Source: Fibrobacter sp.
GTDB taxonomy: Bacteria; Fibrobacterota; Chitinivibrionia; Chitinivibrionales; Chitinispirillaceae
Direction of reading: 5' to 3'
Length of the DNA: 62,896 nucleotides
Assembly: GCA_012513915.1 (NCBI GenBank)
Contig: JAAZBG010000036.1
Location: forward strand, 1 to 62,896
Positions within the stretch are counted from its first letter, which is position 1. Every line of letters starts with the position of its first letter. Position numbers and translations under genes: made by a program. Positions 56,154 through 62,896 of this stretch are shown here, piece by piece. A model generated the notes under the pieces. The model was given only the letters and a program-made list of their open reading frames with translations, made no database searches and had not been told where the DNA came from.

Positions 56154-56879
56154 TCATACTGACGGTCGTTTAATAATAATAATCAGACAGCCGGCCCGTT
56201 GAGCTGCTTCAATTTTCTGATAAATCCCCCCCTGTTCACCACTATCTTTTGTCACCACGATGCGTGCACCTGAGAGCGTAATGTGGTTCAGATTATCAGC
56301 GACAGAGAACGGACCACGTCCCTGAATGATACGATCCGATGGAATACCGCATTGTAAACAAGCATTGACACTTTGGGGGTCATCAAGAACACGGGCGAAA
56401 AGTATTTGACCGTTTTTATGCAAGGAAGATTGATAACAATGAATATTGCGGCTGCCAATTGTCGCAAGTACTGTACCGCCAAGCTGTGTGCACAATTGCG
56501 CGGCTTCATCATGCGATGATACTTCCCGGATATGACTGTATCGATCCAGCCCCTGAAGATCAGGGCGCAGAATACGACGATAGGGAATGTTGCATTGACA
56601 TGCCGCGATTTCTGCCGATACGTGAACCTGTTCTGCAAAAGGATGCGCAGCGTCAACAACCTGGTCAATATTTTCTTTTTTTATCAACTCAACAAAACCA
56701 TCAGTATCTAACGCCCCGAACCGCTCTTTAAGCATCGGGCTATCAGGTGTTTCGAGGGTAATTGCATCAGAAAACCGTGAGTGCAGAACCCGGTATCCCT
56801 GTTTGAGCAGCGATGTAATCTCAACGATAGCATCCGAAGTACCGCCAATTACCAGGACCTGACTTTGCAGCTCACTCAT
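56154..56879 (-). CDS. cobK: precorrin-6A/cobalt-precorrin-6A reductase
   Basis: 241 residues of the CbiJ/CobK family: VLVIGGTSDAIVEITSLL (NADPH-binding start), VDAAHPFAEQVHVSAE (about 80-95), VLATIGSRNI and the end IVVTKDSGEQGGIYQKIEAA. It reduces the macrocycle of (cobalt-)precorrin-6A. The longer frame from 56942 lies inside cobJ, so ATG 56879, overlapping cobJ by 8 bases, is chosen. It is the last gene of the B12 operon. Confidence 0.93.
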   Translation of the reverse strand: MSELQSQVLVIGGTSDAIVEITSLLKQGYRVLHSRFSDAITLETPDSPMLKERFGALDTDGFVELIKKENIDQVVDAAHPFAEQVHVSAEIAACQCNIPYRRILRPDLQGLDRYSHIREVSSHDEAAQLCTQLGGTVLATIGSRNIHCYQSSLHKNGQILFARVLDDPQSVNACLQCGIPSDRIIQGRGPFSVADNLNHITLSGARIVVTKDSGEQGGIYQKIEAAQRAGCLIIIIKRPSV

Positions 56880-57654
56880 TGTCAAGATACCCCCGCGGCG
56901 TAAGCATCCAGTTGTTATCACTACGTGAACTGCTGTTTCCAATGATCACCAGACTTCGCATATGAACGTTTTTGTCAAGAAGAGTATTCAGGTTTGCAAG
57001 CTCCACGGTTTCATCATCAAGCCCGATACTATTCACAATGCCGACCGGTGTCGTTCCTGATCTATATGATAAAAGTATGGTTACAACTTCTTCAAGCTGC
57101 ACCCGTCGTTTGACAGAACGGGGATTATAGAGCGCCACCACAAAATCACCCTGACCTGCTGCATGAATGCGTTTTTTTATTGTTTCCCACGGGATCATAA
57201 GATCAGACAGGCTGATACAGCAATAGTCCAGCATAAGGGGAGCTCCCAGCCGTGCAGCAGCAGAATTCGCAGCAGTTATACCGGGGATGATTTGAATCTC
57301 AATGTCCGGATCAAAGCTCCCGGCAAGTTCCAGCGCGAGTCCGGCCATTCCGTAAACACCAGGATCACCCGATGAAACCAGCGCTACAACTCTCCCCTGC
57401 CGTACATAATCAATTGCGGCCTGTACACGCTCAATTTCCAATGTCATCCCGGTTGAAACGGTTTCTTTGCCATCAGTCAAATCTGTGATAAGCTCCAGAT
57501 ACTTATGATACCCGACGACGATATCAGCGCCTGCAATCGCATTTACTGCCCTGTACGTTCTGTCTTCTCTGCTTCCGGGGCCGATTCCCACCACCAGCAG
57601 TTTTCCTTTGCCAGCGCTACCGTGACCCCCTGTTTTGCAATTCTCTTCACACAT
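56872..57654 (-). CDS. cobJ: precorrin-3B/cobalt-factor III C17-methyltransferase
   Basis: 260 residues of the CbiH/CobJ family: LLVVGIGPGSREDRTYRA (SAM loop), SSGDPGVYGMAGLALE and FVVALYNPRSVKRR. It contracts the ring while methylating C17. ATG 57654 with AAGGA seven bases upstream is well supported, yet the gene begins 112 bases inside cbiG, an unusually long overlap. The extra 16 residues before the conserved start are lysine/glycine-rich. Confidence 0.93.
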   Translation of the reverse strand: MCEENCKTGGHGSAGKGKLLVVGIGPGSREDRTYRAVNAIAGADIVVGYHKYLELITDLTDGKETVSTGMTLEIERVQAAIDYVRQGRVVALVSSGDPGVYGMAGLALELAGSFDPDIEIQIIPGITAANSAAARLGAPLMLDYCCISLSDLMIPWETIKKRIHAAGQGDFVVALYNPRSVKRRVQLEEVVTILLSYRSGTTPVGIVNSIGLDDETVELANLNTLLDKNVHMRSLVIIGNSSSRSDNNWMLTPRGYLDNE

Positions 57655-58376
57655 AATGTTGTCCTTTTTCCACCAAGCAGTGCTGCCGGTTCTGCGACGC
57701 CGGGTAAACCGACACGCTCCTGTACAAATGGCTGAACATCAACCTTACTCTCCATCTCCTGAATCATGAAATCCGGAAAATACCGAAGCGAAATGTTCAA
57801 ATCACTGGAAAGATCCAGCAACCCCTGTTCGTTTTTCTTGATCGCAGCAGTTGCGAAAAAACGAATGTCATGAACCGTAATACCCGCTATTTGCAGTGCC
57901 TCATCCAGCACCTGCATAATTGTCTCTTTGCAAACCCCTTTACGGCAGCCGATTCCGGCAATCCATATTTTTGCTGCGTCGGTAGTCGTCGATATCACCG
58001 GATCCGCGGCTAAGAGATTCGATACATGCACAGCAAATTCATTCGCACCGCCTTCATGACCACTCAGTAAACTCACCACATGACGCGCCCCGGCATCAAT
58101 GACAAGCACTGCCGGATCGTAAAGTTTTGATTGTATATGCGGTGCAATACTGCGCACTGCAACGCCGCATGGTGCGATAAAAATCCAGCAGACAAAATCA
58201 CGAAAGGATGCTTCCATAAGCGTTGACACTTTGGAAAACGTTTCTGCTCCCTGATGAATCTCACCAAAATCGGAATGGAGAAAAAGTGTTACATTATCCA
58301 TACTGCGTTGTAAATGCACCGCAGCACGGAAGCCCTCTTTTGAATAGGTGATAATACCGATTTTGCCCAGTCTCAT
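57543..58376 (-). CDS. cbiG: cobalt-precorrin-5A hydrolase
   Basis: 277 residues. The N-terminal domain has FIAPCGVAVRSIAPHIQSK and DAGARHVVSLLSGHEGGANEF; the C-terminal CbiG domain has WIAGIGCRKG and the late GVTVALA. It opens the delta-lactone and releases acetaldehyde, a step of the anaerobic route. It overlaps cbiF by 4 bases upstream and cobJ by 112 bases downstream. The last 20 residues past GVTVALA lie wholly in the overlap. Confidence 0.93.
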   Translation of the reverse strand: MRLGKIGIITYSKEGFRAAVHLQRSMDNVTLFLHSDFGEIHQGAETFSKVSTLMEASFRDFVCWIFIAPCGVAVRSIAPHIQSKLYDPAVLVIDAGARHVVSLLSGHEGGANEFAVHVSNLLAADPVISTTTDAAKIWIAGIGCRKGVCKETIMQVLDEALQIAGITVHDIRFFATAAIKKNEQGLLDLSSDLNISLRYFPDFMIQEMESKVDVQPFVQERVGLPGVAEPAALLGGKRTTLCVKRIAKQGVTVALAKENCWWWESAPEAEKTERTGQ

Positions 58377-59134
58377 GGCGTTGACTCACGGAATCCATGG
58401 TTAAAATTTCTGTCATACAGCTTTGATTCCGCTGACGCAGATGTTGCGTTCAGAGTATACCCGATAATTATCTGAGCGGTGCTGCGAATGCCGGCCTGCT
58501 CCACCTGCAGCCCGATTGTCTGCAAGGTTCCCCGCAGGATTTTCTGATCCGGACGGGAAGCATGATACACGACTGCGCAGGGACAGCTGTCACCCATTTT
58601 TTGCGCAATGGAACCTGCCAGCGACGCAAGTTTATCAACCGACAGAAAGATGCAATAGGTTGCATAGGGATGAAATTGATCCAGCCAGAGCTCCTCACCC
58701 GGCATAGGCGTTCGCCCGGGGCTGCGGGTTAAGACAACCGTTTGTGCAACTTCAGGGCAGGTCAGTTCCAGACATAGGCTCGCAGCCGCAGCCTGAAACG
58801 ACGAAATTCCGGGGATCACCTGATACGGTATGTTCAGCAGATCCAGACGGCGCATCTGTTCACCAATGGCTCCATACAGCGCCGGTTCACCGGAATGCAA
58901 ACGAACAACATCAGTTCCCTGATTGTAAGCGTTCATCATGACATCAATAATTTCATCAAGGTTCATTCCTGCACTATCATAAAGAATGCAAGTATCAGGC
59001 AGTTCTTTAAGGATTTCAGGATCAACCAGCGAACCCGCATGAATACAGATTCTCGCAGATTGTAAAATACGCAATGCCTTACGTGTCAGAAGCTCCGGAT
59101 CACCTGGGCCTGACCCAACGAAATAGACGGTCAT
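58373..59134 (-). CDS. cbiF: precorrin-4/cobalt-precorrin-4 C11-methyltransferase
   Basis: 253 residues of the CbiF/CobM family: VYFVGSGPGDPELLTRKALR, RLHSGEPALYGAIGEQM and VIPGISSFQAAAASL are diagnostic, followed by LTRSPGRTPMPGEE. It methylates C11 with SAM. ATGA overlaps tie it to cobI and cbiG on both sides. Confidence 0.95.
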   Translation of the reverse strand: MTVYFVGSGPGDPELLTRKALRILQSARICIHAGSLVDPEILKELPDTCILYDSAGMNLDEIIDVMMNAYNQGTDVVRLHSGEPALYGAIGEQMRRLDLLNIPYQVIPGISSFQAAAASLCLELTCPEVAQTVVLTRSPGRTPMPGEELWLDQFHPYATYCIFLSVDKLASLAGSIAQKMGDSCPCAVVYHASRPDQKILRGTLQTIGLQVEQAGIRSTAQIIIGYTLNATSASAESKLYDRNFNHGFRESTP

Positions 59135-59886
59135 GGATTCTCCTTTAGTTCGCTGTCACTATTGCGGCGTGATGGAACAAGTGCTAATGACAAGTAGGCA
59201 GTTTCGGTATCGATTCTGTTTTTTTCTTCCAGTGAGACAATACACTGACGCGCAAGGCCAACTCTTGACGCAAGAACCGCCGGTCCATCTGCATTATGAT
59301 TCTGTAAAATTTCTCTCAGCGCAGGCAGTTTCTCTCCAACCTTCATGACAACGACTGTCCCGTCCGATTCAAGCGCCCATTCGATGCGGGATAAGTCGCC
59401 TGATGCAGGAACAATAACTAACGGCTGACGCCCCTCACCAAGCGGGATATCCGCCAGTGATGCAGCCGCGACAAATGCAGGAATACCGGGAATACTTTCG
59501 CTGCACAGATCCGGTATACGCTGTTCCAAAGCCCGTTTCAGGTAGATATAGGTTGAATACAGCATGCAATCGCCTATGGTGATAAAACCAACGTCCATTC
59601 CGGCACGAAGCTCTTTTTCAACAGCATCGGCAGCCTCACTCCAGGCCTCATCCAGTACCTTTGCACTTTTGCTCATGGGAAAGGTAAGCTCTCTTATAAC
59701 AGCATCCGGATTGAGATGCGGCTTTACAATTTCAAGGGCAAGACTCTCTTTTTTAATTTGAGCCCGCGGCGCAAAGATCACCTGACAGGAGTGAAGCACC
59801 CGCACAGCCTGTAATGTCAGCCATTCCGGATTGCCCGGCCCGACACCAATACCGTAGAGCTTTCCGGTTTCAGTTGAATTAGTCAC
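59131..59886 (-). CDS. cobI: precorrin-2/cobalt-factor II C20-methyltransferase
   Basis: 251 residues of the CbiL/CobI family: LYGIGVGPGNPEWLTLQAVR, GFITIGDCMLYSTYIYLKRA and ESIPGIPAFVAAASLADIPL. It methylates C20. Given cbiX in the same operon, the cobalt-containing substrate (CbiL activity) is more likely. It overlaps cbiE by 8 bases. Confidence 0.95.
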   Translation of the reverse strand: MTNSTETGKLYGIGVGPGNPEWLTLQAVRVLHSCQVIFAPRAQIKKESLALEIVKPHLNPDAVIRELTFPMSKSAKVLDEAWSEAADAVEKELRAGMDVGFITIGDCMLYSTYIYLKRALEQRIPDLCSESIPGIPAFVAAASLADIPLGEGRQPLVIVPASGDLSRIEWALESDGTVVVMKVGEKLPALREILQNHNADGPAVLASRVGLARQCIVSLEEKNRIDTETAYLSLALVPSRRNSDSELKENP

Positions 59887-60511
59887 ATTTTCTCCAAAAA
59901 AGTAAAAGCAGCGGATGCGTTATCCAGTCTGCAAGTTCTGATGGCCTGATTTCTGTAATAACCTCTGTGGGTAATGTTAAATCGGCGCATACGAAACAAG
60001 TATGCGTTTCCTGAAGCGCATTACCGCACGCAATAAGAGCATCAAGATTATCCGTACCGCCTGCGAGAACACAGAGATGTTTTTGATTGTACTCAGTCTG
60101 ATATTTCCATGTGCGGCCATGCGCACTTGTGATCAGCACCTGATCAAGACGGGCATTGAGTGCTGCACAGGCAACCTGTACCGACGATACTCCCGGGATC
60201 ACCGTTGACCTTTCGGAACCGAACGTGCTCCGGACTACCTGTGCAATACTGAACAGCGTGCTATCACCAGTGCAAAGCCATGCGATTTTTCTTCCGTTTT
60301 CCAGAGCCCTGGCAGCCAGTTCCAGTAATTGACTTATATTGTTATCATGCAGAATCCGCTCTGCGGTGCTTTCCGGAAACATCGCCTGCGTGCGCGCACA
60401 CCCGATCAACAGGTCAGCCTGATTCGCAATGTTTTTTACACGCAGCGTAACCATATCCGCTGCGCCGGGACCACATCCTAAAAGATACAGCATGTTTGTT
60501 TTCATTTCCAT
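59879..60511 (-). CDS. cbiE: cobalt-precorrin-7 C5-methyltransferase CbiE
   Basis: 210 residues of the CbiE family: LYLLGCGPGAADMVTLR, WLCTGDSTLFSIAQVVRS and VIPGVSSVQVACAALN. It methylates C5. In many bacteria CbiE is fused to CbiT (C15 methylation and decarboxylation), but this protein ends after the CbiE domain and no cbiT follows. The start may be Met3. It overlaps cbiD by 10 bases. Confidence 0.93.
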   Translation of the reverse strand: MEMKTNMLYLLGCGPGAADMVTLRVKNIANQADLLIGCARTQAMFPESTAERILHDNNISQLLELAARALENGRKIAWLCTGDSTLFSIAQVVRSTFGSERSTVIPGVSSVQVACAALNARLDQVLITSAHGRTWKYQTEYNQKHLCVLAGGTDNLDALIACGNALQETHTCFVCADLTLPTEVITEIRPSELADWITHPLLLLFWRKCD

Positions 60512-61545
60512 TGATCAACCCCTGAAGATTCCGCAATTATCGAGCCCTGCATATCACATAGCGAGACTGCAACCCGGCAGGTTGACACCTTGTGCTGAAT
60601 AGCTGCAGCGATTTTCTCAGCAATACCTGTCCAGAAATCGTTATACCCGGAAATGGTTTTTGTAAACAGGTAAAAGCCCTCTACCGTAGTGAATGTTTCT
60701 GATACAGTAAACCTGCCACATTCCCATTCTGTCATAATCCAGGGCAGCGCCGATAATGAGCGGCTGCTGTGCGTGTCCCACTCCTGTTGTGCAAGCTTTG
60801 CAAGTTTGCCTGCATGACCAACAACCAAAATAGATTCAAGTGGTTCATTATTTAAAAGATCAAGGGCAAAACCCCAGTCATTGCCGACTTCAATAACCCC
60901 GGGTTCTTCTGTATAACGGTAGTGCATCCGTGCACTGCGTTCACCGTAATGCCCCGGAACAAGAACGATTCTGTCAAGCCTGGCAGCTCTGGCGACACCT
61001 ATTTCACACCGGATTGCACAGAGCTGACTCTCGTGACTGAACGGACGGACGATACCAGTGGTCCCGATAATTGAGATCCCGCCAATAATACCGAGGCGCG
61101 GATTAAACGTTTGCCGCGCTAATTCCTCACCGTTTTCCACTGAAATGGTTACATTCCAGCCGTTTGCAAGTGCCAGGAGGTGATCGCTTATCATTTTCCG
61201 GGGTACAGGATTTATCGCAGCCTGTCCGGGTGGAATTTGTAAACCATCACGGGTAACAGTACCCACACCGGTTCCAGCGAAAAAGGTCACCCCCGGATTG
61301 CCACTTTTGGATACATCCGCACGAATAATTGCTTTATCGGTAATATCGGGATCATCACCGGAATGCTTGCGCACTGTTGCCCACGCTGCGTTGTCGTCGA
61401 TTCCTGAATCAAGAACCGGAATGTCAATATCTTCACCGCCAGGCAGTCTGACAGGAATAGAGCTGCGATGCGGCTTCCCTATCAGGCGGGTTGCAGCCAG
61501 AAAAGATGCTGCGGTAGCGCATGTGCCGGTGGTGTACCCGATCAT
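60502..61545 (-). CDS. cbiD: cobalt-precorrin-5B C1-methyltransferase
   Basis: 347 residues starting with the hallmark GYTTGTCATAASFLAATRL, then VKKDSGDDPDITD-like HSGDDPDITDKAIIRADV and GGISIIGTTGIVRPFS. It methylates C1 in the anaerobic pathway and has no counterpart in the aerobic one, which supports an oxygen-independent route. Overlaps of 4 bases (cbiX) and 10 bases (cbiE). Confidence 0.96.
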   Translation of the reverse strand: MIGYTTGTCATAASFLAATRLIGKPHRSSIPVRLPGGEDIDIPVLDSGIDDNAAWATVRKHSGDDPDITDKAIIRADVSKSGNPGVTFFAGTGVGTVTRDGLQIPPGQAAINPVPRKMISDHLLALANGWNVTISVENGEELARQTFNPRLGIIGGISIIGTTGIVRPFSHESQLCAIRCEIGVARAARLDRIVLVPGHYGERSARMHYRYTEEPGVIEVGNDWGFALDLLNNEPLESILVVGHAGKLAKLAQQEWDTHSSRSLSALPWIMTEWECGRFTVSETFTTVEGFYLFTKTISGYNDFWTGIAEKIAAAIQHKVSTCRVAVSLCDMQGSIIAESSGVDQWK

Positions 61546-61934
61546 GCCATATCACTCAGCGATTCCTGCAGACGCTTGTACGCGAGATCTGCAAGTGATG
61601 AATCCGCACCGAGATGGCGTCCCTGATGGATTTTCAGGTCAGGGTATTTCTTCCGCGCGTCCTCCAGTATTCCGGGAATATCAATCAGAAGATGATTGCC
61701 TGAATGTAAAAAAAACGGCAGCACCAGAATAGTCCGGAATCCATCATTGTAGGATTGATCGATAGCGCTTACAAGATCAAGACCGAGCCCCTCCATCTGA
61801 CAGATCATCATATGTGGAATGTGATACCTTTCTGTCATCTGGTTAAAAACCATTTCCATACCGTTCATGGCACCCGGCGCACGGGAACCATGACCGAGAA
61901 AAAGCACCATACATTGAGCATTAGTATCATTCAT
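61542..61934 (-). CDS. cbiX: short-type sirohydrochlorin cobaltochelatase CbiX
   Basis: 130 residues, the small single-domain form (CbiXS) that works as a dimer. His15 in LFLGHGSR and His77/His81 in LPFFLHSGNHLLIDIP are the metal-binding histidines. It inserts cobalt into sirohydrochlorin, the first committed step of the early-cobalt pathway. A nickel or iron chelatase role is possible in principle, but the operon makes cobalt the clear choice. Confidence 0.93.
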   Translation of the reverse strand: MNDTNAQCMVLFLGHGSRAPGAMNGMEMVFNQMTERYHIPHMMICQMEGLGLDLVSAIDQSYNDGFRTILVLPFFLHSGNHLLIDIPGILEDARKKYPDLKIHQGRHLGADSSLADLAYKRLQESLSDMA

Positions 61935-61950
61935 AAAAACTTCCTTTTAA

Positions 61951-62625
61951 TTAAGCTGTTTGAATTGCCTGAATCGCCAGTGCATGCAGGGCTGCTACGG
62001 CAAGTGCGCTTCCGCCTCTGCGTCCTTTAAGAATGATACAGGGAACCGGAAGTGATGCAAGTTCCTTCTTTGACTCCTCAACATGGACAAATCCGACAGG
62101 AATACCCAGCACCAGCGCCGGACGTATATTTTCCTCTATAATCATTCTGTTAAGTTCCAATAATGCAACAGGTGCATTTCCGATCGAAACGATTCCACCA
62201 TGCAGCATATGTTTCGCTTTTCGAATAGCAAAAAGAGAACGCGCTCGGCCCTCAGTCTTTGCCAGCTGCGCAACATCATCATCGGCAACATGACAGTAGA
62301 TCGCATCTTTTTGAAAGCCGGGCTGAACCGCTCTGAGCTTTGCTAACGATAAACCGGCTTTTTGCATTTGTGAGTCTACATAAATTGGTGCTCCGTCAAG
62401 AAGCGCCTTTGTGCCGGATTCCACAGGATTGTTTAAAAAATCAATATCCTGAGCAATGGTCGGGTCTCCGCAGGTATGGACCATGCGGCAGACTATGCGC
62501 CACTCACCATCACTCCACGACCCCTGAGGCACCAGGTGCCTTATCTGACGAAGTGATTCCGATTCAATATGCATCGCTTCGAGTTGATGTGCGGGAACGC
62601 TATTGAGCCATGCAGCTTGAGTCAT
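61951..62625 (-). CDS. cbiC: precorrin-8X/cobalt-precorrin-8 methylmutase
   Basis: 224 residues of the CbiC/CobH family: RRLVHTCGDPTIAQ-like CRMVHTCGDPTIAQDIDF, GAPIYVDSQM, GNAPVALLELNRMIIE and IPVGFVHVEESKKEL, then GRRGGSALAVAALHAL. It moves a methyl group from C11 to C12 to give cobyrinate. ATG lies in a 4-base overlap with the stop of cbiA. Confidence 0.95.
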   Translation of the reverse strand: MTQAAWLNSVPAHQLEAMHIESESLRQIRHLVPQGSWSDGEWRIVCRMVHTCGDPTIAQDIDFLNNPVESGTKALLDGAPIYVDSQMQKAGLSLAKLRAVQPGFQKDAIYCHVADDDVAQLAKTEGRARSLFAIRKAKHMLHGGIVSIGNAPVALLELNRMIIEENIRPALVLGIPVGFVHVEESKKELASLPVPCIILKGRRGGSALAVAALHALAIQAIQTA

Positions 62626-62896
62626 TTTGATATTCCTTTACAAGTAGTTTGAATAAGTGTTTCTATTGCTTTTGGAAATACATCCATTGGCATGTGAATG
62701 TAGCTTGCGAGAATGTAACCGTTACTCCACCCTTCCTGCCTGTTATTATCGCCTTTTGGTGTGGTGCAGGTGTATACACATTCCCACCCGTCAGGATCGG
62801 ATTCGAGTTGTGAGTAATGAAACTCATGTCCGCGGAGAATGTCACCGGAATCACCCAGCATACAATCTTTTCGCAACGTTGCCTGAACATAGCCAA
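62622..62896 (-). CDS. cbiA: cobyrinate a,c-diamide synthase, C-terminal part only
   Basis: The frame is open to the last base, so the gene starts right of the window. The visible 91 codons carry LGDSGDILRGHEFHYS and a final GYILASYIHMPMDV, the end of the CbiA/CobB glutaminase domain, which amidates the a and c side chains using glutamine and ATP. A TTG at 62876 is in frame but the conserved GYVQATLRKD reads through it, so it is not the start. Confidence 0.85.
   Translation of the reverse strand, partial: GYVQATLRKDCMLGDSGDILRGHEFHYSQLESDPDGWECVYTCTTPKGDNNRQEGWSNGYILASYIHMPMDVFPKAIETLIQTTCKGISK

Noticed and set aside
57543..57660. A frameshifted cbiG-cobJ fusion
   Set aside because: Each gene has a complete conserved core, cobJ has its own ribosome binding site and cbiG its own stop; an overlap explains the data better.

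Overview
The window reads as a chromosome segment of an anaerobic or facultatively anaerobic Gram-negative bacterium that handles polysaccharides. Support for this: three secreted esterases or SGNH hydrolases, at least two of them with C-terminal domains like those used by type IX secretion; a beta-barrel outer-membrane protein; an early-cobalt (anaerobic-type) B12 operon; an NfnAB-type bifurcating transhydrogenase; ferrous-iron uptake by FeoAB; and the GGGtGRT/Fe-S scaffold gene pair. The combination would suit the Fibrobacterota (Chitinispirillum/Fibrobacter relatives), but no rRNA or other taxonomic marker is present, so this is an inference.

Layout. 1-4.6 kb: a partial metzincin-like protease, a small lipoprotein whose 5' end looks frameshifted, and two divergent SGNH hydrolases. 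4.9-8.6 kb: nfnB, nfnA and metK on the minus strand. 8.9-14 kb: a DUF1846 protein, larC, rsgA and a membrane PAS-GGDEF protein. 14.4-18.2 kb: an overlapping pair of large secreted or lipoprotein genes ending in Calx-beta domains. 18.3-22.3 kb: a TrmH-type methyltransferase, then about 1.7 kb of gene-free DNA built from dispersed and duplicated repeats, then a secreted PHB-depolymerase-like esterase. 22.3-35.5 kb: an MscS channel and a glycogen/trehalose cluster, glgX-treZ-treY-treS/maltokinase-malQ. GlgX and MalQ trim and recycle maltodextrins, TreY/TreZ release trehalose from their ends, and the TreS-maltokinase fusion links trehalose to maltose and maltose 1-phosphate. A nearly identical palindrome lies in front of both treS and malQ.

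35.5-40.1 kb: arsenic resistance. Thioredoxin-coupled arsC faces an arsR-arsP-thioredoxin-thioredoxin-arsF-arsG operon that resembles the organoarsenical ArsEFG system. 40.4-44.3 kb: katG and a TetR/methyltransferase pair sharing one operator sequence. 44.4-49 kb: an iron module (DUF2023 gene, outer-membrane protein, feoB, feoA, dtxR) in which three genes or operons share a DtxR-like palindrome. 49.3-52.7 kb: a flavodoxin-sized exported protein, a ferric-reductase-like flavocytochrome and a parvulin/TPR protein. 52.7-53.2 kb: micro-ORFs with strong ribosome binding sites. 53.2-54.9 kb: the NifU-like scaffold and GGGtGRT pair, closed by an excellent terminator.

55.1-62.9 kb: an SDR gene and a tightly overlapping minus-strand cobalamin operon, cbiA (cut by the right edge)-cbiC-cbiX-cbiD-cbiE-cobI-cbiF-cbiG-cobJ-cobK. 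No cbiT is seen.

The least explained items are the GGGtGRT pair, the micro-ORF cluster, the iron-linked DUF2023 gene, and the small cis-regulatory palindromes that define several local regulons.
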